Shown here: positions 38,843-48,169 of the stretch, piece by piece | Numbering within the stretch: position 1 is the first letter of the stretch | Layout of the letters: each line of letters opens with the position of its first letter | Source: Myxococcales bacterium | GTDB taxonomy: Bacteria > Myxococcota_A > Polyangia > Polyangiales > Ga0077539 | Length of the DNA stretch: 64,000 nucleotides | Direction: 5' to 3' | Assembly (NCBI GenBank): GCA_016792845.1 | Contig: JAEUKH010000050.1 | Location: forward strand, 124,001 to 188,000 | The notes under the pieces: model-generated | Seen by the model: only the letters and a program-made list of their open reading frames with translations | What the model was told of the DNA's origin: nothing | Databases searched by the model: none | Translations under genes and position numbers: made by a program

Positions 38843-41455
38843 ATGGCTCCGCAGCTTCGATGGGTGAGACATTCGGCGCTCTTTGCGGCGTTCGCGCTCG
38901 GGTGCAGCGACAACGCGCCGCCGCCCTTTGGGGTCGACGCGGGCGCCGTTGACGCAGGAGCCTCCGAGGCCGCGGTCGACGCGGGCGAAGACGTCGCGGC
39001 CGCGGATGGAGCCCAAGACGGCGCGACGGCTGACGCCGGCAACCCTGCGGCGAAGGCGTGCGAAGCGGGCGACGCCGTTGACGACGGCGTGACCCTCGAC
39101 GCGCAGACCTTCGAGGGCAGCCGCGCGGTGCAGACGGGGTGCTTCTCGTTCGAGACGGGGCCGACGCGGTACTACCGCGCGCTGGTGGGGCGCGACGAGA
39201 CCCTCGACGTGACCGCGACGCGGCTCGAAGGCGGCGCGAGCTTCGTGCCCACCCTGCGCATCTTGCCCGCTTGCGGGAGCAACCGCTGCATCACCCAGAG
39301 CGTGGCCTCGCGTACGGGCAACGCCACCACCGCCCGGTGGACCAACCTCTCAGACCGCGACCAGACCGTCTTCATCGCGGTGAGCCCGGCGCAGACCATG
39401 AGCGACGCGGGGCGCTTCTCGCTCTCGGTGAATGTGGGGCGCGGGGCCCGCAATGCCACCTGCGCGCGGGCCCAGGCGGTCAACGACGGCAGCAGCTTCA
39501 GCGCCCTCTCGTTCGCCGACGCGAGCGACGTGCTCACGGCCTGCGCGGGCTCGCCGGTGACCTCGACCGGGGCGACGCTCTATTACCGCGCGACGGTGCC
39601 GCCGGGGCAGCTCCTCACGGCGACCTCGTCGCCCTCGCAGACCCTGGCCAACAGCCCGTTCTTGCGGGTGATTCAGGCCTGCGGCGCGAACACCTGCCTC
39701 GCCCACTCGGGCGCGACGAGCACCTCGGGCAACACCGTGCGCTATCGCAACGACACCACAGCGCCCCGCGAGGTGATCGTCGCCGCGTCGAACTACCCGG
39801 CCACCAACACGGTGCCCTTCTCGATGTCGTTCACGCTGCGGGCGCCTCCGGCCAACGCGAGCTGCGCGGGCGCCACCGCGGTCACCGCCGACACCCCCGC
39901 GCGCGGGCAGAACACCGTCGACGCGAGCGACACGCCGATGGCCTGCGCGGGCGTGGCCGCCGCGGGGCCGGCGCTCTATCACCGGGTGAGCATCCCCGCG
40001 GGGCAGATGATGGTCGCGACGGCGACCCGCACCAACGGCACCTCGAACCTCGTGATGCGGGCCTACACGGGCTGCAACACGGCCTGCGCGGCCACCACCC
40101 AGACCAGCACCGCGGCCATGCAGGTGCTGCGCTATCCGAACCCGAGCGCGAACCCGCAAGAGGTCATCCTCGCGGTGTCGAGCGCCACCGGCGGGCAGAG
40201 CCTCACCTATGACCTCGCGGTGACCTTTCGCGCGACGGCGCCCAACGCGCTCTGCGCGAACGCCGAGCGGGTGATGGGCGACAGCGCCCTCAGCAACGTC
40301 AGCACCGAGGCCGCGACCGACACCCTCGCGGCGTGCCTCAGCGCCACCGTGGCCAGCGGGCCGGTGCGCTACTACGCGGTCGATGTGCCTGCAAACACAG
40401 CGCTTTCGGCGACTCTGACGCCGCGCACGATCCCCACGGCGTCGAGCGGCACGGTGCGCATCTACCCGGCCTGCGGGGCCATGACCTGCGCGGCCGCGAG
40501 CCCGAGGAACACCACCCCGGGGCCGGTGACGGCGCGGGTGGTGAACGGCCCGATGCCCGCCACGATGATCGTCGCGGCGGGGGTCGACGGGGTCGCCAAC
40601 ACGGGCAGCTTCGACCTCGCCTTCGCGCTGCAAGCGGCGGCGTCGAACAGCACCTGCATGGCGCCGCGGAGCGTCGGGCCTGACACCCGGCTCATGGCCG
40701 AGAACCTCACCGACGGGCGCGACGTTCCGCCGACGTGCACGGGGTCGCCGTCGGTGATGAGCCCGGGGCTGTGGTACCTCGCCGAAGTGCCCGCGGGGCA
40801 GACCCTCGTCGCCGCGGCCCGTCGCCCCACCGGCACCCCCTTGTGGACGCCCGTGATCCGCGCCTTCCCCGCGTGCGGCGCCACGGCGTGTCTCACCTCG
40901 TCGAGCGTGGGCGCGGTGCCCGAGCAGTCGGCCATCGTGTACCAGAACACCACCTCGATGACCGAGCGGGTGACCCTCGCCGTGAACAGCGGCACCACCA
41001 ACGTGAGCGGCCCCGTGGCCCTCTCGGTGCGGGTGCGCCCCGCCGCGAGCAACGGCACCTGCATGGCCGCGACGCGCGTCACGGGGCCCAACGAGACGCT
41101 CAGCGACCAGCACCTCCGCGAGGGGCAGTTTACCAGCCCGACCTGCACCGGCACCGGGGCTGGCCCCGGCGGTTTCGGCTTGTTCTACCGGGTCAACGTC
41201 GCCGCGGGGCAGACCCTCAACGTCACCGCGACGCGGCTCGCGGGCTCGGCCCCGTGGTGGCCCGTGCTCGAAGTGCTCGACACCTGCGACCGCGCGACCT
41301 GCCTCGCGGTGTCGGCTCCGGGCACCACCGGCGTCAGCACGGCGCGCTACACCAACAGCGCCATGGCGCCGCGCGAGGTCGTCGTCGCGGTGACCCCGAG
41401 CACGCCCGTGTCGTCGACGCTCTTTGACATCAACTTCACCCTCGGTGGCCCGTGA
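38843..41455 (+). CDS. Surface lipoprotein with six Cys-patterned beta modules
   Basis: An 870-residue lipoprotein. Signal peptide FAAFALGCSD has a lipobox, then an Asp-Ala-Gly-rich linker (about 30-72). Six tandem modules of about 130 residues follow, each opening with a C-A-A/T-A phrase (NATCARAQAVNDG, NASCAGATAVTAD, NALCANAERVMGD, NSTCMAPRSVGPD, NGTCMAATRVTGP), having a second Cys before a YYRA/YHRV strand and a CxxxxC pair (ACGANTC, CGATAC). The modules look like PPC-type domains held by two disulfides each. No catalytic residues are seen; it is probably adhesive or structural. Its TGA overlaps the start of a vWA lipoprotein, so they are probably made together. Confidence 0.85.
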   Translation: MAPQLRWVRHSALFAAFALGCSDNAPPPFGVDAGAVDAGASEAAVDAGEDVAAADGAQDGATADAGNPAAKACEAGDAVDDGVTLDAQTFEGSRAVQTGCFSFETGPTRYYRALVGRDETLDVTATRLEGGASFVPTLRILPACGSNRCITQSVASRTGNATTARWTNLSDRDQTVFIAVSPAQTMSDAGRFSLSVNVGRGARNATCARAQAVNDGSSFSALSFADASDVLTACAGSPVTSTGATLYYRATVPPGQLLTATSSPSQTLANSPFLRVIQACGANTCLAHSGATSTSGNTVRYRNDTTAPREVIVAASNYPATNTVPFSMSFTLRAPPANASCAGATAVTADTPARGQNTVDASDTPMACAGVAAAGPALYHRVSIPAGQMMVATATRTNGTSNLVMRAYTGCNTACAATTQTSTAAMQVLRYPNPSANPQEVILAVSSATGGQSLTYDLAVTFRATAPNALCANAERVMGDSALSNVSTEAATDTLAACLSATVASGPVRYYAVDVPANTALSATLTPRTIPTASSGTVRIYPACGAMTCAAASPRNTTPGPVTARVVNGPMPATMIVAAGVDGVANTGSFDLAFALQAAASNSTCMAPRSVGPDTRLMAENLTDGRDVPPTCTGSPSVMSPGLWYLAEVPAGQTLVAAARRPTGTPLWTPVIRAFPACGATACLTSSSVGAVPEQSAIVYQNTTSMTERVTLAVNSGTTNVSGPVALSVRVRPAASNGTCMAATRVTGPNETLSDQHLREGQFTSPTCTGTGAGPGGFGLFYRVNVAAGQTLNVTATRLAGSAPWWPVLEVLDTCDRATCLAVSAPGTTGVSTARYTNSAMAPREVVVAVTPSTPVSSTLFDINFTLGGP

Positions 41456-43515
41456 TGAATCGCTCGAATCGCCCTCTCGCCGCGGTGTTTGCGGCGCTCT
41501 TGCTCGGATGCACGGATGACACGGGCCCGGTCTTCGGGCGCGAAGACGGCGGCAACGCTGGCGACGCGGCCCTGGCCCTCGACGGCGGGCGCTGCGCGCG
41601 CGGGGTCGACACTGACTTCGACGGGGCCGACAACGCGGCCGAGTGCCTGGCCAACACCGACCCGACCAACGCCGACACCGACGGCGACGGCATCCGCGAT
41701 GGGGCCGAGATCAACTACGCGCGGGTCTGTGTGGCGCAAGACCGCAGCCAGCAGCGGCGGCCCGTCGTGGCGTGCACCAACAGCACCATGTGTCAGCTCG
41801 GCGAGACCTGCCGGGGCCTCGACCCGCTCGCCCGCGACAGCGACGGCGACGAGGTCGCCGACGGCCAAGAAGACCTCCTCGGCGACGGGCGCTTCGACCC
41901 GGGCCGCGGCGAGACCGACCCGCGCCTGTGGGACACCGACGGCGACGGGCGCCCCGACAGCCAGACCAGCACCTCGATCTGCCGCCGCGACAACCTCGTC
42001 GAACCGCTGAGAACGCCATTGGTTTCGGGCACTTTTCAGCTCGGCCTCGACCCGCGCTGGCGCGACCGGGTGCGCACGGGCGAGGCCACCAGCGCGACGG
42101 TGGCCCTGCTCGACGACCCCACGCACCGGGTCGCGGGCCTGGCCATCGAGCGCAGCACCACGCAGACCGACGTTCGCATGGAAGCCGCCGCGGCCGAGAC
42201 GACCCTCACCTCGGCCCTGACCGCGGTGCCCATCCTCGTGGGGCAGACCATCACGACCCACGAGATGCTGCCCGCGGTCAACTCGCTCTACCGCGTCGCG
42301 AGCGGTGACCTCGGCGCGCTCCGCGACACGCTGCGCACGCGGCTCGCGCCGGGCGGCAATTTCGCGCCCTCGCCGAGCTACGGCAGCGCCACCAACGTCT
42401 ATGTCGAGATCACCACGGTGTTGCGCACCGACCGCGGCAAGGCCACGCTGCTGGTGACGGTGATCCCGGCCGAGGCGGTGACCGACCCGAGCACGCCGAC
42501 GGCCATCATCGCCGACGATTTCACCAACACCACGGGCCTCGCCGACGCCGACCGGGTGCTCGACGCCTCGTGCCAGCGCTTCACCGCCGACCGCGAGAGC
42601 GCCGCCGACTTCCTCTGGCTCGTCGACACCTCGGGCTCGATGAGCGACGACCAGGAGCGCCTCGGGCGCACGGCCCAACGCTTCTTTCGCGACCTCGACG
42701 CCGCGGGGGTCGATTTCAGGGTGGGCGTGATGCAAGCCGGGAGCATGGCCCTCGACCTTGATCGCCCGGGGTTTTCGTTCATCTCAGGGGTCGACCCTGG
42801 GGGCGCGCGGCAGCTCGCCTGGCAGGTCACCTACACGACCTTCAACAGCGAGACCCGCGATGTGTTTCGGCCCTATCCGCTCGCGGGGGGCGAAGAAGAG
42901 CCCATCGCGGCCACGGTGATCACCTACGAGGCGCTCCGCGCGCGGGCGCAGATGGGCGAGCTCGACCCGAACCGCAGGCTCCGCGAGAACGCGGTGACCG
43001 TCGCGTTCTTTGTGACCGACGAGCCTGGCACCAACGACGACTCGCGCTTCTTCGCGAGCAACGCGACGCGCTGGGGGGCCGACTACCCGACGCGGCTCGG
43101 GCGGGTGGTCGAGTTCTTTCGTGAGAACAACATCCAGACCTTCGGGCTCGTGGCCGACGGGCGCACCAACTGCGCGACGCCGAACGTCACAGACTTTCCG
43201 AAGTGTGCGATCTTGAACAACGGCGGGGCGTTCATCCCCATTACGACGGCCACCGACGCCGAAGTAAGCGCCGCGATGAACCGCATCGTCGACGCGGTGG
43301 CGGGCGCCACGAGCCAGTTTCGCCTCGACCGGACGCCCATCTCGGCCACGCTCCAGGTCACCGTCGGCGGCCGCACGGTGCCCCGCTCTCGCGCCGACGG
43401 CTTCGACTACGACGCCGCCTCGCGCTCGGTGGTCTTCTACGGCAACAGCTTCCGCCCGCGCCGCGGCGTCGAGGTGGTGGTGTCGTACCGCGTCTGGGCG
43501 GGCTCGCTCGGCTGA
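41455..43515 (+). CDS. Lipoprotein with calcium repeats and vWA domain
   Basis: A 686-residue lipoprotein (signal AAVFAALLLGCTDD). Residues about 45-180 hold thrombospondin-type-3-like calcium motifs (TDFDGADNAAEC, ADTDGDGIRDGAE, DSDGDEVADGQED, DTDGDGRPDSQ). A mixed middle region is followed by a von Willebrand A domain (about 375-640) with MIDAS motif DTSGS (WLVDTSGSMSDDQERLGR). The ATG at 41455 overlaps the stop of the preceding gene (TGATG); the GTG one codon earlier is an alternative. It probably binds calcium and a partner on the cell surface, perhaps the six-module lipoprotein encoded just before (inference from coupling). Confidence 0.87.
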   Translation: MNRSNRPLAAVFAALLLGCTDDTGPVFGREDGGNAGDAALALDGGRCARGVDTDFDGADNAAECLANTDPTNADTDGDGIRDGAEINYARVCVAQDRSQQRRPVVACTNSTMCQLGETCRGLDPLARDSDGDEVADGQEDLLGDGRFDPGRGETDPRLWDTDGDGRPDSQTSTSICRRDNLVEPLRTPLVSGTFQLGLDPRWRDRVRTGEATSATVALLDDPTHRVAGLAIERSTTQTDVRMEAAAAETTLTSALTAVPILVGQTITTHEMLPAVNSLYRVASGDLGALRDTLRTRLAPGGNFAPSPSYGSATNVYVEITTVLRTDRGKATLLVTVIPAEAVTDPSTPTAIIADDFTNTTGLADADRVLDASCQRFTADRESAADFLWLVDTSGSMSDDQERLGRTAQRFFRDLDAAGVDFRVGVMQAGSMALDLDRPGFSFISGVDPGGARQLAWQVTYTTFNSETRDVFRPYPLAGGEEEPIAATVITYEALRARAQMGELDPNRRLRENAVTVAFFVTDEPGTNDDSRFFASNATRWGADYPTRLGRVVEFFRENNIQTFGLVADGRTNCATPNVTDFPKCAILNNGGAFIPITTATDAEVSAAMNRIVDAVAGATSQFRLDRTPISATLQVTVGGRTVPRSRADGFDYDAASRSVVFYGNSFRPRRGVEVVVSYRVWAGSLG

Positions 43516-43546
43516 GCGCCGCGCGTGTCACACTCAGCGCCCTCCG

Positions 43547-44341
43547 ATGCGCTTCGCTCACTTCTCAGATTTGCACCTCCTCGCCGACGCGGGGCGCACG
43601 CTCTCGGTGCTCGATCACGCGCGACGGGTGATGCTGAGCGGGGGCCGCCCCGCGCCCGACGCCCGGCGGGTCGACAACCTCCGCCGCAGCCTCGCCTACG
43701 CCCGCGAAGCCCAGGCCGACCACGTCATCATCACGGGTGACCTCACCGAGGAGGGCACCGCGGCGCAGTTCGAGCGCCTCGCCGAAGCGCTCTCAGACAG
43801 CGGCTGGCGCCCCGAGGCGATCACCCTCTGCCCCGGCAACCACGACGGATACACCGACCACCGCGCCTGGGGCCGCGCCCTCGACGGCGTGCTCAGGCCC
43901 TGGGCCGAGACGAGCCGCGACGGGGTGGCGCTGCGCTTCCCGGGGTGCACCCTCGTGCCCGTGTCGACGCTCCGCCCGCTGGCGGTGACCCGCAGCGCCG
44001 GGGCCATCGCGGCGAGCACCTGGCGCCGTCTCGACGCCCGCGCCCGCGAGTGTGAGGCCCGCCGCGAGCCCTTGCTCATCGCCCAACATCACCCGCCCTT
44101 CGCCCTCACGAGCGCGACGCTCCAGTGGTTCGACGGGCTCGAAGAGGTGGCCCGGGCCGAGGCCCTGCTCGCGCGGTACAGCGGGTGCTTCGTGGCCCAC
44201 GGGCACCTCCACGCGGGCGGAGATCGCCGCGTCGCAGGCCGCAGTCACGCGCAGATCCTGGGGGCCGAAGCGGCCGTGCGTGGGGGGCTCCGGGTGCGGC
44301 TCTACGAAGCCCGCGAGGGGGCGATGGTGCGCGTGGGCTGA
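43547..44341 (+). CDS. Calcineurin-like metallophosphoesterase
   Basis: A 264-residue dinuclear-metal phosphoesterase. All five motif blocks are present: FSDLHL (residues 6-11), VIITGDLTEEG, LCPGNHDGYTDH, AQHHPPFAL and FVAHGHLHAGG. There is no signal peptide, so it is likely cytoplasmic. The substrate may be a cyclic nucleotide or another phosphodiester; the family (cpdA/icc type) fits by motif order, but the length and termini do not allow a firm choice. It stands between the vWA lipoprotein and a convergent Rieske gene, 1 base apart. Confidence 0.93.
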   Translation: MRFAHFSDLHLLADAGRTLSVLDHARRVMLSGGRPAPDARRVDNLRRSLAYAREAQADHVIITGDLTEEGTAAQFERLAEALSDSGWRPEAITLCPGNHDGYTDHRAWGRALDGVLRPWAETSRDGVALRFPGCTLVPVSTLRPLAVTRSAGAIAASTWRRLDARARECEARREPLLIAQHHPPFALTSATLQWFDGLEEVARAEALLARYSGCFVAHGHLHAGGDRRVAGRSHAQILGAEAAVRGGLRVRLYEAREGAMVRVG

Positions 44342-44342
44342 G

Positions 44343-44777
44343 TCAGACCGCGGCGCGCGCGGAGGCAGCCACCGAGACCCGCGTGTCGACGCTGGCCCTG
44401 CCGTTGGCGACGGTGACCTGGAAGTGCGGCAAGGGCGTGCTGGTGGGCCCCGAGAGCACCGCGCCGTTGCGGTCGAAGCGCGCCCCGTGGCAAGGGCACA
44501 CCGCGACGCCGCTCGTGTCAGGCGCGTTCACGATGCAACCCTCGTGGGTGCAGATCGTCGAGTAGGCGTAGAGCCCGCCCGCGTCGCGCCCAAGGATCAC
44601 CGCCGCTTCGGCGTTGAGTCGGCTGCCGTTCACGGCGAGCGAGGCCACCTCGCCGAGATCGAAGGCCCCCTGAGGCTGGCTGTTGCCGTCGTTGTCACAG
44701 CCTGCCACGCTGCCGAGGGTGGTCACCGAGGCGGCCGCGCCCAATACACAAAGCGCCGTGCGTCGGGTCGTCTTCAT
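44343..44777 (-). CDS. Rieske [2Fe-2S] lipoprotein, Tat-type signal
   Basis: A 144-residue exported Rieske protein. The signal is TTRRTALCVLGAAASVTTLG, with a twin-arginine pair and a lipobox-like SVAGC, so it may be a Tat-exported lipoprotein. The cluster ligands are in CTHEGCIV and CPCHGARFDRNGAVLSGPT (two Cys, two His). No cytochrome b or partner enzyme is adjacent, so it is probably an independent electron-transfer protein; the acceptor is unknown. An upstream in-frame TTG is less likely as start. Confidence 0.9.
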   Translation of the reverse strand: MKTTRRTALCVLGAAASVTTLGSVAGCDNDGNSQPQGAFDLGEVASLAVNGSRLNAEAAVILGRDAGGLYAYSTICTHEGCIVNAPDTSGVAVCPCHGARFDRNGAVLSGPTSTPLPHFQVTVANGRASVDTRVSVAASARAAV

Positions 44778-44931
44778 CAATCGTACTCTCTCTCTGAGGG
44801 CGCCCCCAAACAGGGCGTCACACAGCGAAAGGTCGCCGCGAAAGAGGTCGCGCCTTCAGCGAGAAACGTTCTCAAAATGCCGCTTTGCGCGCTGCGGCAA
44901 GAAGTCGCAATCAGCGCTTCGAGGGCGGCGC

Positions 44932-45582
44932 TCAGCGCGGCCGAATGGCGCTCGGCGGGAGCTGCGGCGGCGGCGGCTGTTGATCGGCCCCTGACGCGTT
45001 GCGGGCGAGGCGCTCGGCGATGCGCTGTCGTACGGGCTCGTACTCGGTGTTGAGGGTGCCGCGACGCCCAATGGCCTCGATGCGGGCGCGGCCCACGGTG
45101 CCGTCGGCCACGGTCGAGTGACCGTCGGCGAAGACCACAAACTGTTGCCAGAGCGAGCGGGCTTGATCCCAGTGGCCTGCGCGCTCTTCGAGCTCGGCCT
45201 GGGCCGCCAGGGCGCGGGCGTGGGTCGCGTCGTCGCCCTCGGCGGTGGCGATGCGGAGGGCCTCGCGAAACTGCGCCATGGCGGTCGCCGCGTCGTCGCG
45301 GCTGCGGGCCAAGAGGCCGAGGTACAAGGGCGCGACGCCCGAGCGCGGGTCTGCGGTGACGGCCTCACGAAACGCCGCCATCGCGGCCTCGGTGTTGTGC
45401 TGCACCATCGCCGCGAGCCCGCGCTGGAGCGCCGTCTGCCCAGGGGCGCTCGGCGCCGTCGCGGGGGCGGGTGCCGCTGTCGTCGCGGGCGCGGGCGCTG
45501 CGCTGGGAGGCGTCTGCGCGTACGCGACGCCGCCCGCGGTGAGGGTGAGCGACGTGACCATGACCTTCAAGAGTGCCCGCAT
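44932..45582 (-). CDS. Exported TPR protein
   Basis: A 216-residue protein with a signal peptide (LKVMVTSLTLTAGGVAYAQ) and an Ala/Pro-rich linker, then about three TPR-like helix pairs (about 55-165; TALQRGLAAMVQHNTEAAMA, GLLARSRDDAATAMAQFREA, AAQAELEERAGHWDQARSLW). It is 18 bases downstream of the lytic transglycosylase gene on the same strand and probably co-expressed, which suggests a periplasmic partner for it (inference). The function is otherwise unknown. Confidence 0.8.
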   Translation of the reverse strand: MRALLKVMVTSLTLTAGGVAYAQTPPSAAPAPATTAAPAPATAPSAPGQTALQRGLAAMVQHNTEAAMAAFREAVTADPRSGVAPLYLGLLARSRDDAATAMAQFREALRIATAEGDDATHARALAAQAELEERAGHWDQARSLWQQFVVFADGHSTVADGTVGRARIEAIGRRGTLNTEYEPVRQRIAERLARNASGADQQPPPPQLPPSAIRPR

Positions 45583-45600
45583 CACGGCCCCGAAGGTACC

Positions 45601-46275
45601 CTATCGCCCGCGGTATTCGTAGTAGTACCTGAGCACCTGGCGCACATAATGTTGGGTCTCGTCGAAGGGGGGCACGCCGCCGTAGCGGATCACCGCCCCG
45701 GAGCCGGCGTTGTAGGCCGCGACGGTGAGCACGAGGTCGCCGTTGAAGGTGTTGGCCAGCACGCGCAGGTAGCGGGCCCCGCCGAGCACGTTCTGCCGCG
45801 GGTCGAAGGGGTCGGTCACGGTCATGCTCGCGGCGGTGCTCGGAAGGAGCTGCATCAGGCCGAGGGCGCCTGACGAAGAGACGCTCCAGGGGTTGAAGTC
45901 GCTCTCTTGCTTGATCACCGCGCGGAGCAGCGCCTCGGGGAGCTGATAGAGCTGCGCGGCCTCACGGATGAACCCATCGTAGCGGGCGTACCGGGCGGGG
46001 TCGCGGGCGGTTTCGAGGTACCGGGCGCGGGTCTCGGCGCTGACGGTCGGAGCCGGAGGGAGAGAGATCACTTGAGACGGCGGCGCGTTGGGGGTCGCTG
46101 GCGGCGTGTCGCGGCCCGAAATAAACACCCTCGCCCCGGGCCGCCGCTCGGTCGGAACGTTCGTAAAATGCAGGCTCCCGTCGGCCCCGCGGCTCATCCA
46201 GATCTGGGCCTCGGCTTGCGGGGCGAGGGCCCACAGGCCGAGCGCCACGAGCGGGGTGAAGAAGTGCACACGCAT
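45601..46275 (-). CDS. Lytic transglycosylase (SLT domain, DUF4124-type N-terminus)
   Basis: A periplasmic peptidoglycan-cleaving enzyme (224 aa). The signal peptide FFTPLVALGLWALAPQAEAQ is followed by a DUF4124-like strand region (IWMSRGADGSLHFTNVPTER). The SLT domain (about 95-215) has the catalytic Glu in VIKQESDFNPW, then SSGALGLMQLLPSTAASMTV, LGGARYLRVLANTF and VAAYNAGSGAVIRYGGVPPF, in the usual order. The start ATG at 46275 is used; upstream in-frame sequence is Arg-rich shadow. It probably remodels the wall together with the TPR protein downstream. Confidence 0.92.
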   Translation of the reverse strand: MRVHFFTPLVALGLWALAPQAEAQIWMSRGADGSLHFTNVPTERRPGARVFISGRDTPPATPNAPPSQVISLPPAPTVSAETRARYLETARDPARYARYDGFIREAAQLYQLPEALLRAVIKQESDFNPWSVSSSGALGLMQLLPSTAASMTVTDPFDPRQNVLGGARYLRVLANTFNGDLVLTVAAYNAGSGAVIRYGGVPPFDETQHYVRQVLRYYYEYRGR

Positions 46276-46428
46276 CACGGTCGTCGCTGAGTGTAGCCAA
46301 CGCACCCGAGGGGGCGCCAACTTCCCGCGGGGCGCTCCCCGAGCGCGACGGGCGGCGGTTTTGGGGGGCACGAGACCATTGGAGCCCGGTCACCGACCGG
46401 CGTATGGTCGACGTCCTCAACGAAACCC

Positions 46429-48039
46429 ATGCGAATCAACACCGACTATCTCGTGCTTGGGAGCGGCATCGCCGGTCTCACCTTTGCCCTCCGCGCGGCC
46501 GAACACGGTGAGGTGCTGATCGTCACCAAACGCCAGCGCGCCGACTCGAACACCAACTGGGCCCAAGGGGGCATCTCGGCGGTGCTCGACCCGAACGACA
46601 CCTTCGAGGCGCACGTCGAAGACACCCTCGTGGCAGGGGCCGGGCTCTGCAAAGAAGACATCGTTGAGATCTGCGTCGAGGGCGCCCCGGCGGCCATCCA
46701 CGACCTCGTCGCGATGGGGGCCCGCTTCAACCGCGCGACCTCGTCGTCGGGCGACGCGGGCTTCGACCTCGGCCGCGAGGGCGGGCACTCGGCGCGGCGG
46801 GTCGTGCACGCCGGCGACGTCACGGGCCGCGAGGTCGAGCGCGCGCTCCTCGAGACCGCCGAGAAGCACCCCAAGATTCGCTTCCTTGAGCAGCACATGG
46901 GGGTCGACCTGATCACCCTGTCGCGCTTCGGCGGCCCTGAGGTCTGCGTGGGCGCGTACGTGCTCGACAAGGGCGCCAACAAGGTCATCACCGTGCTCGC
47001 GCGCGCGACGGTGCTCGCCACCGGGGGGGCCGGCAAGGTGTACCTCTATACGAGCAACCCCGATGTCGCCACGGGCGACGGCACCGCGATGGCCTACCGC
47101 GCGGGCGCCGAGGTGGCCAACATGGAGTTCTACCAGTTTCACCCCACGGTGCTCTATCAGGCGCAGTCGAAGAGCTTTCTGATCTCCGAGGCGCTGCGGG
47201 GCGAAGGGGGGGTGCTGCGCCTCGAAGACGGCACGGCGTTTATGCCGAGGCATCACGCCATGGCCGACCTGGCGCCGCGCGATGTGGTGGCCCGCGCCAT
47301 CGATTTTGAGATGAAGCGCACGGGCGAAGACTGTGTCTGGCTCGACATGACCCACCATCAGGGTGACTTCCTGCGGACGCGCTTCCCGAATATTTATGCC
47401 GAGTGTTTGCGCTACGGCATCGACATGACGGTGAAGCCCATCCCCGTGGTGCCCGCGGCGCACTACCTCTGCGGCGGCGTGGTCACCGACAGCTACGGGC
47501 GCACCTCGCTGCCGGGCCTCTGGGCCATCGGCGAGGTCGCGTGCACGGGGCTCCACGGGGCCAACCGCCTCGCGAGCAACTCGCTGCTCGAAGGCCTGGT
47601 CTTCGGGAAGCGCTGCGCCGAAACCCTCTTCGCCGAGCGGCGCGAAGAAGACCTAAGCAAAGTGCCTGACTGGGATTCTGGCAAGGCCGCCGCGAGCGAA
47701 GAAGCCGTGGTCGTCGCCCACAACTGGGACGAAATCCGTCGCCTGATGTGGAACTATGTCGGCATCGTACGGAGCTCGCGCCGCCTCGAACGCGCCCAGC
47801 GTCGTATCGCCCTCCTCCAAGACGAGATCCGCGAATACTACTGGAATCACCAGGTGAGCCCCGACGTGCTCGAGCTCCGCAACATCGCCACGGTGGCCGA
47901 GCTCATCGTCGCGTGCGCCCAGGCGCGCAAAGAGTCGCGGGGCCTGCACTTTACCACCGACTACCTTGAGACCGACCCGGCGCAGTGCCGCGACACGGTG
48001 ATCAAGCGGGGCTTCCCGGCCCATCTTCGCACGAGCTGA
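46429..48039 (+). CDS. nadB: L-aspartate oxidase
   Basis: First step of quinolinate/NAD synthesis: flavin-dependent oxidation of L-aspartate to iminoaspartate (536 aa). The FAD motif is VLGSGIAGLTFALRAAEHG, followed by NTNWAQGGISAVLDPND, HSARRVVHAGDVTGRE and the end-of-domain FAD motif CTGLHGANRLASNSLLEGLV. The C-terminal helical domain (about 420-530) is typical. The partner nadA/nadC are not in this window. It is divergent from the transglycosylase with a 153-base gap. Confidence 0.96.
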   Translation: MRINTDYLVLGSGIAGLTFALRAAEHGEVLIVTKRQRADSNTNWAQGGISAVLDPNDTFEAHVEDTLVAGAGLCKEDIVEICVEGAPAAIHDLVAMGARFNRATSSSGDAGFDLGREGGHSARRVVHAGDVTGREVERALLETAEKHPKIRFLEQHMGVDLITLSRFGGPEVCVGAYVLDKGANKVITVLARATVLATGGAGKVYLYTSNPDVATGDGTAMAYRAGAEVANMEFYQFHPTVLYQAQSKSFLISEALRGEGGVLRLEDGTAFMPRHHAMADLAPRDVVARAIDFEMKRTGEDCVWLDMTHHQGDFLRTRFPNIYAECLRYGIDMTVKPIPVVPAAHYLCGGVVTDSYGRTSLPGLWAIGEVACTGLHGANRLASNSLLEGLVFGKRCAETLFAERREEDLSKVPDWDSGKAAASEEAVVVAHNWDEIRRLMWNYVGIVRSSRRLERAQRRIALLQDEIREYYWNHQVSPDVLELRNIATVAELIVACAQARKESRGLHFTTDYLETDPAQCRDTVIKRGFPAHLRTS

Positions 48040-48169
48040 CGCGCCGCGCCGCGCCTCGGCACCGCTGCGGGTGGGGCAGAAGGTGAGGGCTCGGGTGCCG
48101 AGTGCCCTTGGCGCGGGGGGCGATCGCGTTTATGTTCCGCCGCCCTCTACGCGGCGGAGACCTTTCTCA

